DNA from: Mangifera indica | Lineage: Eukaryota > Streptophyta > Magnoliopsida > Sapindales > Anacardiaceae | Reading direction: 5' to 3' | Assembly: GCF_011075055.1 (NCBI RefSeq) | Contig: NC_058143.1 | Span: forward strand, 17,000,930-17,064,929 | Length of the DNA: 64,000 nucleotides | In this document: one piece after another, positions 16,178-33,930 of the stretch | How the letters are laid out: every line of letters begins with the position of its first letter | Position numbering within the stretch: the first letter of the stretch is position 1 | Notes under the pieces: model-generated | What the model was told of the DNA's origin: nothing | The model's input: only the letters and a program-made list of their open reading frames with translations | The model's database searches: none | Program-made: the position numbers and the translations under genes

Positions 16178-17955
16178 TTGTTAAGGAATCAGAGAGAGAC
16201 CATGGTGTTTTGGAACTGTAATCAAGAACCGGATTTCAATCTCCTGGAAACAAATAAAGATAGGCAAAACACTTATATTTGACACTTTGATAATATCATA
16301 CACTAGAACAAGGTAAAGAAAACTTGAACTAAGAATTCAAAGTTGTCCAAACAAAACTGGCAGAAGCAGCGAAAAAACTATTTAAGGATTATGACTGCAA
16401 GCTCCAATCCGAAGTCCCGCTAACTTGCTTTGTTCATTCATTACAAACAGCTCCATGAAAAGAACAAAATTTAGTTTGTATACAAGTGTATCACTCATTG
16501 GCATCCCCAAACAACAAAACCAGAGAGTTAAGCAACTAATTTCTCGCACCCTGGAAAAAAAAATACAGTACGGTGCGGGTTTCACCTAGTTCCAGGTAGC
16601 CCCAGTCTGAACCGAATTAATTAGACAACTCCGTAGGTTATATTTGAAACGAACTTTTTGCGATTTTAAAGCTAACTTAGTTTAAATGAATTCAAAATGA
16701 GTCTGTCTTATACAAACCCAAACTCGAGCCCAAGCCGGTTAAAGATAGAGTACTCTAGGCCAAGTATGGGAGTCACTGGACTCGTATGAACTATTAAAAA
16801 ACGCATAAACACCGTTTAATTAAACATAGAATTTGAAATGAGCCTACCTTACACAAATCGAACTTAAGCGCAAACCGGTTAAAGCCAGAGTACCCAAACC
16901 CAAGTACGGGAATCACTTGGCTTGCGCGCATGCATTATTATAAAATGCATAGATTCATGGTATTAACTCAACTCACACCATGAAGACCATTAAACAACAA
17001 AAACTCCTTCAGAGATTCTAAAAACTTTCAAGGTTGTACCATTTATAAATATCATTAAATTATAACATATTGTGTTTCTTTAAATCTTGGCTTGAATAAC
17101 TTATTTTGTTTCCTGAGTCATTGGTTTGGAATTTGCCATGGATAGTAAAGATACTTAATTGGAAAATAAATGTCGTAAATTTTGTTTATTTGGCAAGAAA
17201 GTGGAGAGAAAATCTGGAATTGGGTCCAACCAAAATATTAAAAACAAGATTGAATAAATAAAGAATTATTATTGACAGATTTATTGTAATTATAAATACC
17301 TATAAATAAAAAGTATGATTGCCAGATTTATGAAAATTATAAACAAATATAAATAACATTTAAAAAATATAATTAAATATCATGAATTCATGATAATTAT
17401 AACACTTGGAAAGACAAAGAAAATACCATTTAAATTTAATAATGCAATTAATTATTAATATTTATGTAATTTTAATGAAAAGAACATCGGTTAATAATTA
17501 ATATTTATATTAAGTATAAAAAAAATTTATATAATTCCACTAAAAAGAGATAAACTAATGTTTTACAATAAAATCAGAATAAAAATAGATAACAAAAGTA
17601 TAAATAAAATAAACTTTGCTAACCTAAAGAGTGAAAAATCGCCTACATCAAGGATAGAACTTGAGCTTTTTAAAAAGTGAAACAAAATGAAAATGTGCTG
17701 TATTTTATTTTGTTAACAGAGTATTCACATCAAAGAAACTACACAGAGACAAAGAACAGTACTACATGTACCATAGTCACCATACTCAAGCTCAAGTAAA
17801 CATTAAATCCAGGACGTAAAATACAATTCTAAGACACAGCATTTAATTCACTGACTTGTGTTCTTCATTGTCACACCAATCCAAACGTACATTATGAAAA
17901 ATTACAACCGGGACATACATAATAAACCAACAGAAATCCTTCTCAGATGCGTGCT
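16178..17955. other. Intergenic: PPR leader, tandem duplication, AT-rich DNA
   Basis: Directly right of the PPR start is its leader or promoter. At about 16690-16965 a 140 bp unit is present twice (listed separately). The remainder, 17040-17700, is AT-rich without any recognised gene. The stretch just before 17956 is likely SF3b5 3' UTR. Confidence 0.5.
16690..16965. repeat. Two-copy tandem duplication, period about 140 bp
   Basis: Unit 1 starts near 16690 and unit 2 near 16830. They share, with scattered changes, AATGAGTCTGTCTTATACAA against AATGAGCCTACCTTACACAA, then CCGGTTAAAG, AGAGTAC and CAAGTATGGGAGTCACT against CAAGTACGGGAATCACT. The units are more GC-rich than their surroundings. No open frame runs through them. 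Confidence 0.7.
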
Positions 17956-19706
17956 TCAATCATCTTCTCTTTCAGGGGGCAGACCACAAGGCAAGAGCAT
18001 TTTCTGCACACGGAGATCACGATGAATGAAAATTAGGTAAGCAACATCAATAAGATAAGATATATGTCCAGGAAATGGAATGAAAAACAGCCACATGCAT
18101 ACTAACTGAAACATAAGAGTTGTGACCTTCTAACTTGCAAACCAATTTACGTGTCAAGAATATAGTTCCTCAAATAATGTAAATGAACCTCATATTATTA
18201 GCTCCGCTAGGTTCTAAAATTACTTTAACCCCCAAGTTAACAAACCAATTAACACAAAATAATCAATAAGCAACAAAATCATAAATTCATAGTGCAATTT
18301 TAAGACAAGACCATTTCTAATAATTATAGAATGTCAAGAAAAAAAATCTGATGATTTTGCTATCCTTTACTGGAATATAGCCTTACATGAATGAAAAAAG
18401 AAAAGAAATTCAATTAGCTAACTCTAATAGTTGGAATTAAGAAATTACTAAATTGAGTAAAGTCAATTTGCAACTAAATTATGTAATCATAAGTGCCAAA
18501 ATAAAGAAACTTAAATCAAACAAACAAACTCATATTCTAGCCACATGTTGCCAACTAAATGATTTCTCTTTTAACCACCATTGTGCTTTTAAAGAAGGCC
18601 AAGGTTGCCAACCAATAAGTCATCCAAAATTTGTTCATATTCAATAGACATTTGTTATTTGGTTCTTTATTTTTTCTCTTGCACCTCAACTTGAACAACA
18701 TAGGTTCCAATAAAATTACAAGAACCACATAGTTTCTTCTTAATAATGCAAACTGGTCCTAGCAAAAACTGGTCATTTTCCATCTTTTGTCTTCAACATT
18801 TTCCATCTTTTGTCTTCAATTGTTTCTTCTTGATGGTTTCACCCTAAAATTATAAAGTAAACGCCATTTCTATGGACAATGGCATCAATGGCATTATAAA
18901 TCAATAGAAAGTGTTACTTAATAAGCATACCGATGTTGGCCACATCCATGAACCTTGAAACAATTTTACCCAATTGGAAAAAGGGAGAAGTAAGCCTGAG
19001 ATGACACTATCCATGCGGAGAAGAAAGAATATTTGAAGGAAATAAGGAAAATAAGTCCCACAAGAATAGTGAATTCTATCCTCAGTTGAACAGATTAGTT
19101 TCTCGGTAATCTTTGAGAATTCTAGGTAACCTCCACTACGTACAAATATCCAAACATAACATTGAAAAAAAAAAAAAACCCATATAATGTAGCAAATGCT
19201 GCATCTTCAAAAATAAACGTAAATTCAAACTATGCATAAATAAATTCTCACAAAATCCAACAAAGAACAAAAAAATAAATTAAGAAACTAAATAGAACCT
19301 GCATAAAGTTGTAGCGTTCTCTTCCGATGGATTCATTCTCGGCAATGGCAAAGTAAGCCAAAATGGGGTAGTGCCCAACATAAGACGCATAGCTATCACG
19401 CTGAATATTCACCGCCCATTCACTGCACAATTCAAAACAAAATCGATAACAACAAAAAAAAAAAATCCCTACAAGAATACACATAAACGCTGAAAAGAAT
19501 TGCTAGATGCTTACAATCTATTCAAGTCAGCGTGGCCCGTGCCAACGTATTTAGCCTGTAGATGCTCAAGCTGGGAGTTTATGTTAAACCTATCGCTGGC
19601 CTGCACATTTGTAAACAACAAAGTTCCTTGATTTTCAGCGCTTTTCGAAAAAAAAAAGAAAATCAAATTTGAAACTGTGGCTTCGTGATTGGAAGATTAC
19701 CTGCAT
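17956..19706 (-). CDS. SF3B5: Splicing factor 3B subunit 5 (SF3b5/SF3b10)
   Basis: Four coding exons in transcript order: 19701-19706, 19515-19600, 19299-19422, 18003 down to 17956. They give 87 residues, the normal length of this very conserved protein. The first coding exon holds only ATG CAG before a GTAATC donor. The rest reads ASDRFNINSQLEHLQ, then KYVGTGHADLNRFEWAVN, RDSYASYVGHYP and ERYNFMQKMLLPCGLPPE. SF3b5 is a small core subunit of the SF3b complex of U2 snRNP, which recognises the branch point, and acts in the nucleus. Intron 3 (18004-19298) is the longest. A family A MITE terminus begins only 84 bp upstream of the start codon (19790), so the leader or promoter abuts or overlaps a transposon. 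Identity is certain; the split start codon exon is inferred from splice sites. Confidence 0.95.
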
Positions 19707-20783
19707 CTTTGCTACAGCGGAGATTTCCGAGGACTGCAGAAGGGAGAGGGTTTGATCGAAGGCGAGGGTCAAAAAATGTATTTATAAAAGGCCAAAAGAC
19801 TTATTCCCACCCAAGGGATACTTAAACCCTAACTTATATCCGACTTTTGTTAAAATTTTTTATTAGGGCTAAAAATATAATTGACATTTTATATTTTTTA
19901 ATTTTTTAAAATTAATAATTTTATCTCAAATTCAAATTTTCTAATTTTAAAAAATGAGTTTTTTTTTTTTCAAATTTCTAAATTTTTTTCCTTCATTTCC
20001 AAAAGTGATGGTCATTTAAAAATAAGACAAAAAAATATATCTTATCTCAAATAAAAATTTCTTCCTATTCATCGACAAAGACATTTTTTTATTGATAAAG
20101 GCAAAAATGTCTCTCCATCTCGTTTTTAGCCTACCATTGTAAATTTAAAACCCAAATATCCAGATATTAAAACTTAACGTTAAAGAACTTGTAGATTAAC
20201 ATAAACGTGTTAAAACCGATCCACTCAATAGAGCAAGTTAAGTGTTTATATTAAAATTAAATATATGCGTAGAACAAACAAAGAATAGGAACTAAGCTTC
20301 CATGTAAATGGCTTGTATGTGCCTTAAAATCTAGAGAATTAAACATAATTTTCACTTAATTTTTACAATACAATTAGGAAAATCCATATCTCAGCTATAT
20401 GTAGAGATTGACAAAAATATTCCAACAAAACGTAGCCCTTGAGTTTCAATAACAAATGAGTGAGAAAGATTTAACTCTTTTTCATTTCTTAATACATGAA
20501 TGAAATTGTACGCCTATACACCAATGGTACATAGATTTCATGCAGCTTGACAGACTCAGAATAAAAAAAATAAAAAAATACATAACAAATATGAAAGAAT
20601 ATTCACTATTTTACAAAGATCACGATTCTATCTTTCTTACCCAAAAGCCCAATTAGTATCTCAAATCAAACCCACTCGTCAACATGAAATGCAGGGAGCG
20701 GCAAAACAAAAGCTACTCACCAGAGACAACATAATCCTACTTTTTCTTGAGGCCATCTTATGTTAGGAACATGACAGTGAAGC
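19707..20783. other. Intergenic between SF3b5 start and NDR kinase stop
   Basis: Just over 1 kb separates the two genes. It holds a truncated family A MITE from 19790, AT-rich sequence, and (about 20500-20783) the probable NDR kinase 3' UTR. No coding gene is seen. The SF3b5 promoter must lie within or just right of the MITE sequence. Confidence 0.55.
19790..20160. mobile_element. MITE family A, left terminus and interior, right end not found
   Basis: Starts with GGCCAAAAGACTTATTCCCA followed by CCCAAG, the best-preserved family A terminus in the window. It continues with the family's inner sequence (ACTTTTGTTAAAATTTT, AAAATTAATAATTTTATCTC). A matching inverted right end is not evident before the NDR gene, so the copy is truncated or decayed. 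The right boundary is approximate. Confidence 0.55.
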
Positions 20784-26812
<6,029 letters not shown>

Positions 26813-28496
26813 TTGTTCACTCAATATATACCCAACCAATCAGCCAACAATCTTAGATGTGCAATTTATTTAAGAAACTATGAAAGAGTATGCTTTCATT
26901 AAGCAAGAATCACATTTTGTAAATGCAAACATGCAGGTTCACTTGAGGAATTGCGGATTCCCACAGAATCAAGGCATAGTGTTCTGTATTGACAAAGAAG
27001 GCAAGTAACATTCAATTAGCAGAAATTGATTGGACTTTAACCAATTGTAAGGAAACTTATATGCATGTGACAAGCAAGGAGATGCATAATGCGAAAAACA
27101 ATTAACAAATGTGGACCACTGGGCAGCAGGAAGTTGTTAGATTGGAATGTTCACTTTCTACCACAGTCACTACTAAACTTCCTAGCAGATAATCACAATT
27201 TTCAAAATTCAAAACTAATATTTGATTGATCAATAAATTAATAGTAACTCAAAAATAGACCAATCAGAAACACCTGAAAAATTTATACACTCATCTACAG
27301 ACACTTCAAGATCAAAAGTTTATTACCCCATTTTCTCATGTTTTTTCTCACTAAGCAAACAATGTTAGAATCAAACAAAACCAGAGTTCCTTTTAGTTTG
27401 GTATGGTGATAACACAAAACGAAAAACCTATATTTAATTCATCAGCTAATTGAAAGAAACTCAACACACTGACCGATCTAAACACCTTAAAGACAAAAAT
27501 TTTGGCAAGTGACCCCAAACCAGTCACTCAATTTTCTTATATAATCCTACATTTTCTCATCAAACAATTAGAGAGTCAGAGACACAACAAAAACAGCTAA
27601 ACCTCAATCTTATCCTTAAAAAACATTCATGAATAAATTCGAAAAGCAACAGTCAATTAACCAATCAATTCAACACACACAACGATCTAAACCAACTCAA
27701 GTAGAAAAAAATTCTAAATTATAAATGAAAATTAACTAGAACTGCAGTTCCTCAGATTTTTCCCATACTTTCTCACCAACCAAACGGATAGTGAGAACTC
27801 AAAAAGCTACAACATAACACAACAAATAAAATCCGAAAGGCCACAAGTTAATAAACCCTTAATTAAAACAACTTAAAAACTCAAAAAAGAAAATCAGATA
27901 ATTCTAGTTACAGAAACATCAATTTGAAGAGAGTAGACCAGAGAACCTGAGAGAAACAAATCTTGGCGATCATCGGTGACAAGAGGCAAGTAAAGAAGAG
28001 CACTAGTTTTGTTGACGACTTTGATGGGTTCTCTTTTGCTTTTATTTTTTATTTTATAAATCAACTTCAACTTCTCTTGTTGATCATGTTCACCGTTACT
28101 CTGATTGAATTTTATTTTACTTCCTTTTTCGAATTTTTATTTTTCAAGTTTTACGGGGTCCTGTCCATGATTTACTAAATTAGACTGAGTTTCTCACGAT
28201 ATGTCACGAGAAAAAGAATGATATGTTTCATAAATTTCTTAAATACAGATTTACTTGAGTAATTCAAAAATATTACCCCGTAATAATATATTAGAAAAAA
28301 AATTAATATTTTATAAATTTTGAATTGATAAGCCTTATATATGGGTTTTGAAGGTTAGAAATAATTTTCTATAATTTTTTATATTTACTTAAGCAAATTA
28401 AGTAATTTCTTAAACTATACAAAATATTATAAAATTTAAAGTTTCCCAGATAAATTTAAGTCAAGATTATAAGGAATTTTAATTTTTTCGATGACT

Positions 28497-28675
28497 ATTT
28501 TAAGAATAATATTATATGTGTTTATTTTAAATACATAAATAAATATATTTATATATATTATCACATAATTTAATATTATTTTATTATTAATTTAAAATTT
28601 TTTAATTATATAATAACATATATAAATATATATTTATTTATATACTTAAAATAAATATATATAATTTTTATTTTT
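28497..28675. repeat. Palindromic AT-rich MITE family B, copy
   Basis: Starts near AATAATATTATATGTGTTTA and ends near AAATATATATAATTTTTATT, with the family core TTTTATTATTAATTTAAAAT in the centre. The two halves are imperfect inverted repeats. A second, more degenerate relative follows at about 28735-28815. Confidence 0.45.
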
Positions 28676-28942
28676 TTTAAATGATTGGTTCCATTTTTCA
28701 ACTTAAAGAAAGGTTAATCTATTTATGTTTAAATTATATATATGTGTATATTTTATTTATACATACTTATAATTATATGATTGGTTATTGTTTTATTCCA
28801 TTTTAATCATATGATGATACTGTATATAAGAAGTAGGTTAATCTATCCGAGTTTTACAAAATGGATTTTATTTTATCGCGAGATATGAGAAGAAAATGAT
28901 GAACTAGTAAGGAGGGGACCACTCTGTATTTAGTGATAGACA

Positions 28943-28966
28943 TTAATTAATTAATTAATTAATTAC
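28943..28966. repeat. Microsatellite (ATTA)n
   Basis: Six or so consecutive ATTA/TTAA units just before a GC-richer stretch (about 28970-29050). Confidence 0.8.
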
Positions 28967-29071
28967 GGGTTAATTAGAGGGCGCCGTGCCCCTGATTTAT
29001 GCCTCGCTTAACTTTACCCCTTCATGTTCTGGCAACTGACTGCCACCCCCAACAAATATTAGCTGTTGTAA

Positions 29072-29600
29072 GGCCAAAAGACTACGGTTTAGTAAAATCT
29101 CAAACTCACAACCGTTAATTTTTTAAAAACTAAATATCCTCTCGTTTGTTAATTTTAGTTATTATTATCAAGGTTAAAATTGTCATTAATTTTAAAGGTT
29201 ATTTTTTTTAAGTATACAAAATTCACATTTGTCTCCAATTTTTAAGTTTCATATTTATACTTTTGAAATCTTACAGCTAACCCCCTCATATTTTTTACTG
29301 TTACTTATCACCCATACTTCTAAACCTTCACTTCTTTTTCTATCATCTTGTTGCCCCTCACTTTTCAATGTCGTTCTTTGTTTCATCAGTGCTCTTTCAC
29401 TCTCGAATCAACGAACGGATGATTGATTTGGTATGAAAAATATGACTTAGGGTTTCAACTTTGTCTTGGATTTATAGGCAAATTTAGTATCATTATCAAT
29501 CTCTCCTTTTGGTGGTCGATGAAGATGCAACACCTCCTTTCTCGGATTTGTCAAATTGAAGGGAGATAAAACACCTATTTGGTAAATTTAACCGAAAAAT
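29072..29600. mobile_element. MITE family A, left terminus with unrelated interior
   Basis: Begins GGCCAAAAGACTACGGTTTA and continues with the family's next segment (CTCAAACTCACAACCGTTAA, then AATATCCTCTCG). The interior (29270-29550) is C/T-rich and unlike the other copies. No matching right terminus was found nearby; the right boundary is a guess. Confidence 0.45.
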
Positions 29601-30544
29601 GAAAATTAAGAGAATAAAACTACACAATTATATGCTTCACTTTCTAAAATTTTTTTTATGGTTTAGTCTCCTAATTTAATTTATGAATTTGATTCTCTGT
29701 TTTGTATATTTTAAGGAGACCCATAATTTAATATATGAAATATCTACACTTTTCTAAAATATATACTAAACTTTTAAAATATAAATAAATTGTTTTTTCA
29801 ATCAATTTAAAAATTAATAACTAAACTTCTCTCCCCAATTAAAGAAATAAAAACTTAATCTAATACTATCTTAAAAGCTTAAAATATAATTTTAAGTATA
29901 ATTAATTTAATAACATTTAAATTCAGATGATGAGACTTACCAAACTTACACTTGAAACGATGTGATTCAAATTAAATCACACTATATTATATATGATATG
30001 ATTGGATTTTTATCCAAAGATTTTTTATTTTATTTGTTATGATTATTAATCTTAAAATTAATATTTCTTATAATTAAAGGTTTTTCATTTTTTAATCTGG
30101 TTGAATTTTTTTTTTTAATTTATGGTTAATAAACCTTGGGTGTGAAATGGCAGTCTCCCTGCATTTTAAATTGGATTAAATGGCAGTATTTCTCATAAAT
30201 CTTCTAATACCTGGTATAATATTTAAATTATTTTTTTATTAATAATAGAAAATATATTATATTTATAAATAATTGATTTATTCAAATAAGTATTTTGTAA
30301 TAATTATAAATTGTAAAACAGTGCTTTTAGAGGTCAAAGTATTAAATGGAAATTGAAATCAACAGTGGGGCAAAAGGAAGGGTCAAAAGAAAATTATCCA
30401 TCAATTAATTTGTAATAATAGTAATAATAAAAAAGTCAATAATTTAAAGCAATACCGCGTGGACCCCAAAAAAAAAGAGAAAGAATTCGAGAAACTTTTT
30501 GAAGTACTAAAATCTAATCTAAAAACAGATAAGATTGCAGAAAA

Positions 30545-30745
30545 ACTTTTTTTTTTTTAAGCCTTCATAAGTTAAATAATAAAAAATTTAAATTTAAATT
30601 TTTTTATGAGATATTAAAATCAAAATTTTAATTTATTTGATTTAATAATTATGAAATTAATTATTAGTTCAAAATTTATCTTATTTAATATAATTAATTT
30701 GATTTAAAAAATAATAATCAAATTTGAATAAGATTTTTATTTAAA
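30545..30745. repeat. AT-rich repeat family C, copy
   Basis: Contains GAGATATTAAAATCAAAATT, TTTATTTGATTTAATAATTA and AATTTGATTTAAAAAATAAT. Closely similar runs recur at about 56310-56495 and in the tandem units at 58300-59130. The nature of the repeat is unknown. Confidence 0.4.
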
Positions 30746-31459
30746 AAAATATTGTTTATTTTATAAATATATATTTACAAAGATACCCTTAAAAAAAAAA
30801 AGGTGATCCGCACTTTCATTTTATCATATAAACTGTAGTTGACGGTCTTTCAAATTTCTCTTTGATTATTACCCAATTTGACACATCTTCAATATTTATT
30901 TATGTCAATGAAATTTATATATTTCTTTATTCTATTTATGTTATTATTGTCACATAATAATTCGTCATTAATTATTTAAAAAAATACCTGAAAATAAGTA
31001 AATCATACAAAGTACGCTAGTAGAAAATTCAATCGTTTGAAAATATTTTCCATGGAATAATAAATAAAAGGGCATTCTGAGCTGGACCACTGAATGATTG
31101 CCGACGCAAAGACTTTTGTTAATCCCTTGATGTCCGCCTGAGATAGAGCCAGCATGCTTGACACCTGGCGCTCTCTTAATCTATTGCCACCACTACACTT
31201 CTTCTCTGCTAAGCATTAGGTCCTTCCTGTAACCTTCTTGAGGAACGCAACAGGCTGTTTAGACAATTAACGTGACGATCCAATAAATAAACAGCACGTG
31301 TAATGTTTGAGCGTATTGGGATACAGATAATTTAGTGCCCATTTGTCACAATATATCATTGTTGGGTTATAAATAAAAAACAAATTTATTTATATTTATG
31401 TGAAGTTTTCTATGTACAAATTTTTTGTTTTGTCATATCATTCATTATTATTTATAGAA

Positions 31460-32241
31460 AGCCGGAGGATTATTTCTTGTCTAAAGTATCCACTAATCTT
31501 CTTTTTTTATTTTAAAAATCTTATTTATCTACTTATAAATAGTTAAAATTAACAAAACTTTATTCTTTCAAAATTTTATTTCTCCCTCTTCTCATATCAT
31601 AAAAATTAACAATTTTTTTCATAAGTCAAATTTTAAAAAATAATATTTTCCCTCTTACGATTTGGTTTTCAAAATTCAATACTATCTCTGACGCTTCTCC
31701 GATGGCATCTCATTTCTCTTTGTCCAACAATTGCTCTCTCACCATCTTTCCTTTTGATCGACAATCTTAAATCCAATAGAAGACGATGTTTTGTTGAAAA
31801 AGACAAAACATCATCTTTCGGAGCAAGACGAGAGATCTCAACTTCGTTTTCCTGACAAAACTAAGTTATTTTTTGTATCAATTGACACCGTCCAACCTTT
31901 CAAACAAGAGAAGTTTGACCATTGGACAGAGAGGAGGTATGAAAAGATATTCGTTGTTGATGACAGTGTTAGATTTGACGTCAAAGATTTGAAAACTAAA
32001 TCCTATGAGGGAACTGCAATTTTTTAAAAACTTTGGTTAGGGGCAACTTTCAGTTTTTAAAATTTAGGGAATAAAAAGGAGATTAAATTTTAGTTTATTT
32101 TTAATATTATAGATAAAATGATAATTTTACTCCTAAAACCATTAATTTTAACTACTCATAGGCATGTATTTGAGATTTTCAAAATTAAAAAATGAAAACT
32201 TGAGGTAAAAGAATATTTTGGGTAGGAATAGTCCTTTGGCC
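31460..32241. mobile_element. MITE family A, complete but diverged copy
   Basis: The right end reads on the minus strand GGCCAAAGGACTATTCCTAC; the left end near 31460 (GCCGGAGGATTATTTCTTGT) is a degraded version. The 10 bp just outside (TTTATAGAAA on the left, TTTATAAAAT on the right) agree at 8 positions, as expected for a Mutator-like target duplication. The interior carries a fragment that reads open on the plus strand (31791-32027) but resembles nothing I know; it may be captured host sequence. Confidence 0.5.
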
Positions 32242-32908
32242 TTTATAAAATTAAAACACTAGAAGTAGCCATCAATGGGTTTGTAAATTTGGCATCAATA
32301 TCATATATAAACACATGGAATGTGAAGTACTAATTATTGATGAGGAACCATAAATTCATTTTCAATATTGTCAAAGTATTTTAATTAACCCTATACAGTT
32401 AGTAAAATTGGTAAAATTATTATACTAGAACTTTTATATAAAAACTTTAAATTTAAATTTTTATCATACTTATTAAATCTTAACTCACCTAATACTATAT
32501 TTAATTATATACTTAAAACTGTGCATAAAATCTAGTAAGCTAAAAAGATAATAAAATTTGAAAAAGCAAAACCCACTACCACAAAAAGGGCAAGTTGAAG
32601 TGTGGTTGGATTGGGTTGCCTTAGAAAGGAACCCATGTTGAATTGGTATAAATGACAAGTACAAATATGAATGTGAAAGCTATGGACATTAATTATTATC
32701 ATTTTACTTGTCAACTAATACATCATTCCCTCATTAAAACACTATGTTTAGGCTTGGTTAGATGTAGCCTCTTAGTATAATTTTCTTATTCTATTTATCA
32801 TTTCCTAGCTGACATAAGAACAAGTTGGTACTATGATAAAAAATTGTTGATCACTTCAAAGAGAATTAGAGAGTGTTGTTTTGTTGTTTAAAGCGGATAA
32901 GCAAAATC

Positions 32909-33396
32909 TTAGGGGGCGTTTGGTTTGGGTAATGTTTGATTATTAAAATATAAAGATTACCTTGAAGATAGATTACTTAGAAGATTACTGGATATAAATG
33001 ATTACTATGTTTGATAAAATTTAATAGGTATAAATAATTATTGTGTTTGGTTAAAGGTAATAAAAAATTACTAGTAAATTATTTTATTTAAATGCCCTTG
33101 AATATAATTATTTTAAAATATTTTTTATATTATTTTTCATATTAATTAAAAATAAATTTATTTTTCTCTCAAAAAATTAATAAATAATAATTTTTCTATA
33201 ATAAATTCAAGATTACCCCAGTAATCTTTAAATACCTAAGGTGAATGTGGTAATCAGATTACCACCTATATTACTTGTCACGTCAACATTGGTAATAGAA
33301 GATTACTGTAATATTTTATTATTGACAAATCAAACAAGGGAATAAAAAATAGATTACCAAGGTAATTTTATAGCCCCTCAACCAAACGCACCGTTA
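32909..33396. mobile_element. Tourist-like (PIF/Harbinger) MITE with TTA duplication
   Basis: The element 32912-33393 (482 bp) begins GGGGGCGTTTGGTTTGGG and ends CAACCAAACGCACCG, so the ends are inverted repeats around GCGTTTGGTT. It is flanked by TTA at 32909-32911 and 33394-33396. Inner sequence repeats GATTACC and its complement GGTAATC many times (for example near 32956, 33213, 33252, 33302, 33352). The GTTTGGTT terminus plus TTA target is typical of Tourist elements. No transposase is present. Confidence 0.65.
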
Positions 33397-33678
33397 TTGT
33401 ATAAGAAAGATGTCAAAGTATAATGGGCTCAAAGTTGGGCTTGATCTATTATTAATGGCATTAACTTTAGCATAAATCAAGGAAGGAATCATGATTGTTG
33501 TCTATGTACTTAATTGGCAACAAAACAAAAGTAAAATATAGAAATTAGAAATATTATACATAAAAAAAAAATATACAGAAATACTATATACTCAAACGAT
33601 TACATGTATATTTGATTATATGATGATATTTCATTATTTATGTGTAAGGTTGTGTTCATTATTTGTTCATATAGTTTT

Positions 33679-33930
33679 GGCCAAAAGACTTATTCCTATT
33701 TAAGATTTAGTGTATTTTTAAACTTTCAATCGTAAAATTTCGAAAACTCAAATATCCACCTGTATATAATTTTTTTTGTTAGAAATAAAGATAAAATTAT
33801 CATTTTATCAAAAATATTCAAATATATATATAATTTTATATTATTCTTCTTATTCTCATTTTAATTTTAAAAATTAATAATTTTATCTCAATTTCAGTTT
33901 TTTTATTTTAAAAAGTGATATTTGTTAAGT
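33679..33930. mobile_element. MITE family A, left terminus only
   Basis: Begins GGCCAAAAGACTTATTCCTA followed by family-typical inner sequence (CTCAAATATCCACCTGTATA, AATAAAGATAAAATTATCAT). The inverted right end was not found. Right boundary approximate. Confidence 0.5.

Noticed and set aside
13961..16282. Several plus-strand frames (e.g. 13961-14410, 14712-15086)
   Set aside because: They are the antisense shadow of the PPR-DYW gene, whose protein motifs are unmistakable.
31791..32027. 78-codon plus-strand frame
   Set aside because: It lies inside a family A MITE and has no recognisable motif; kept only as possible captured sequence.
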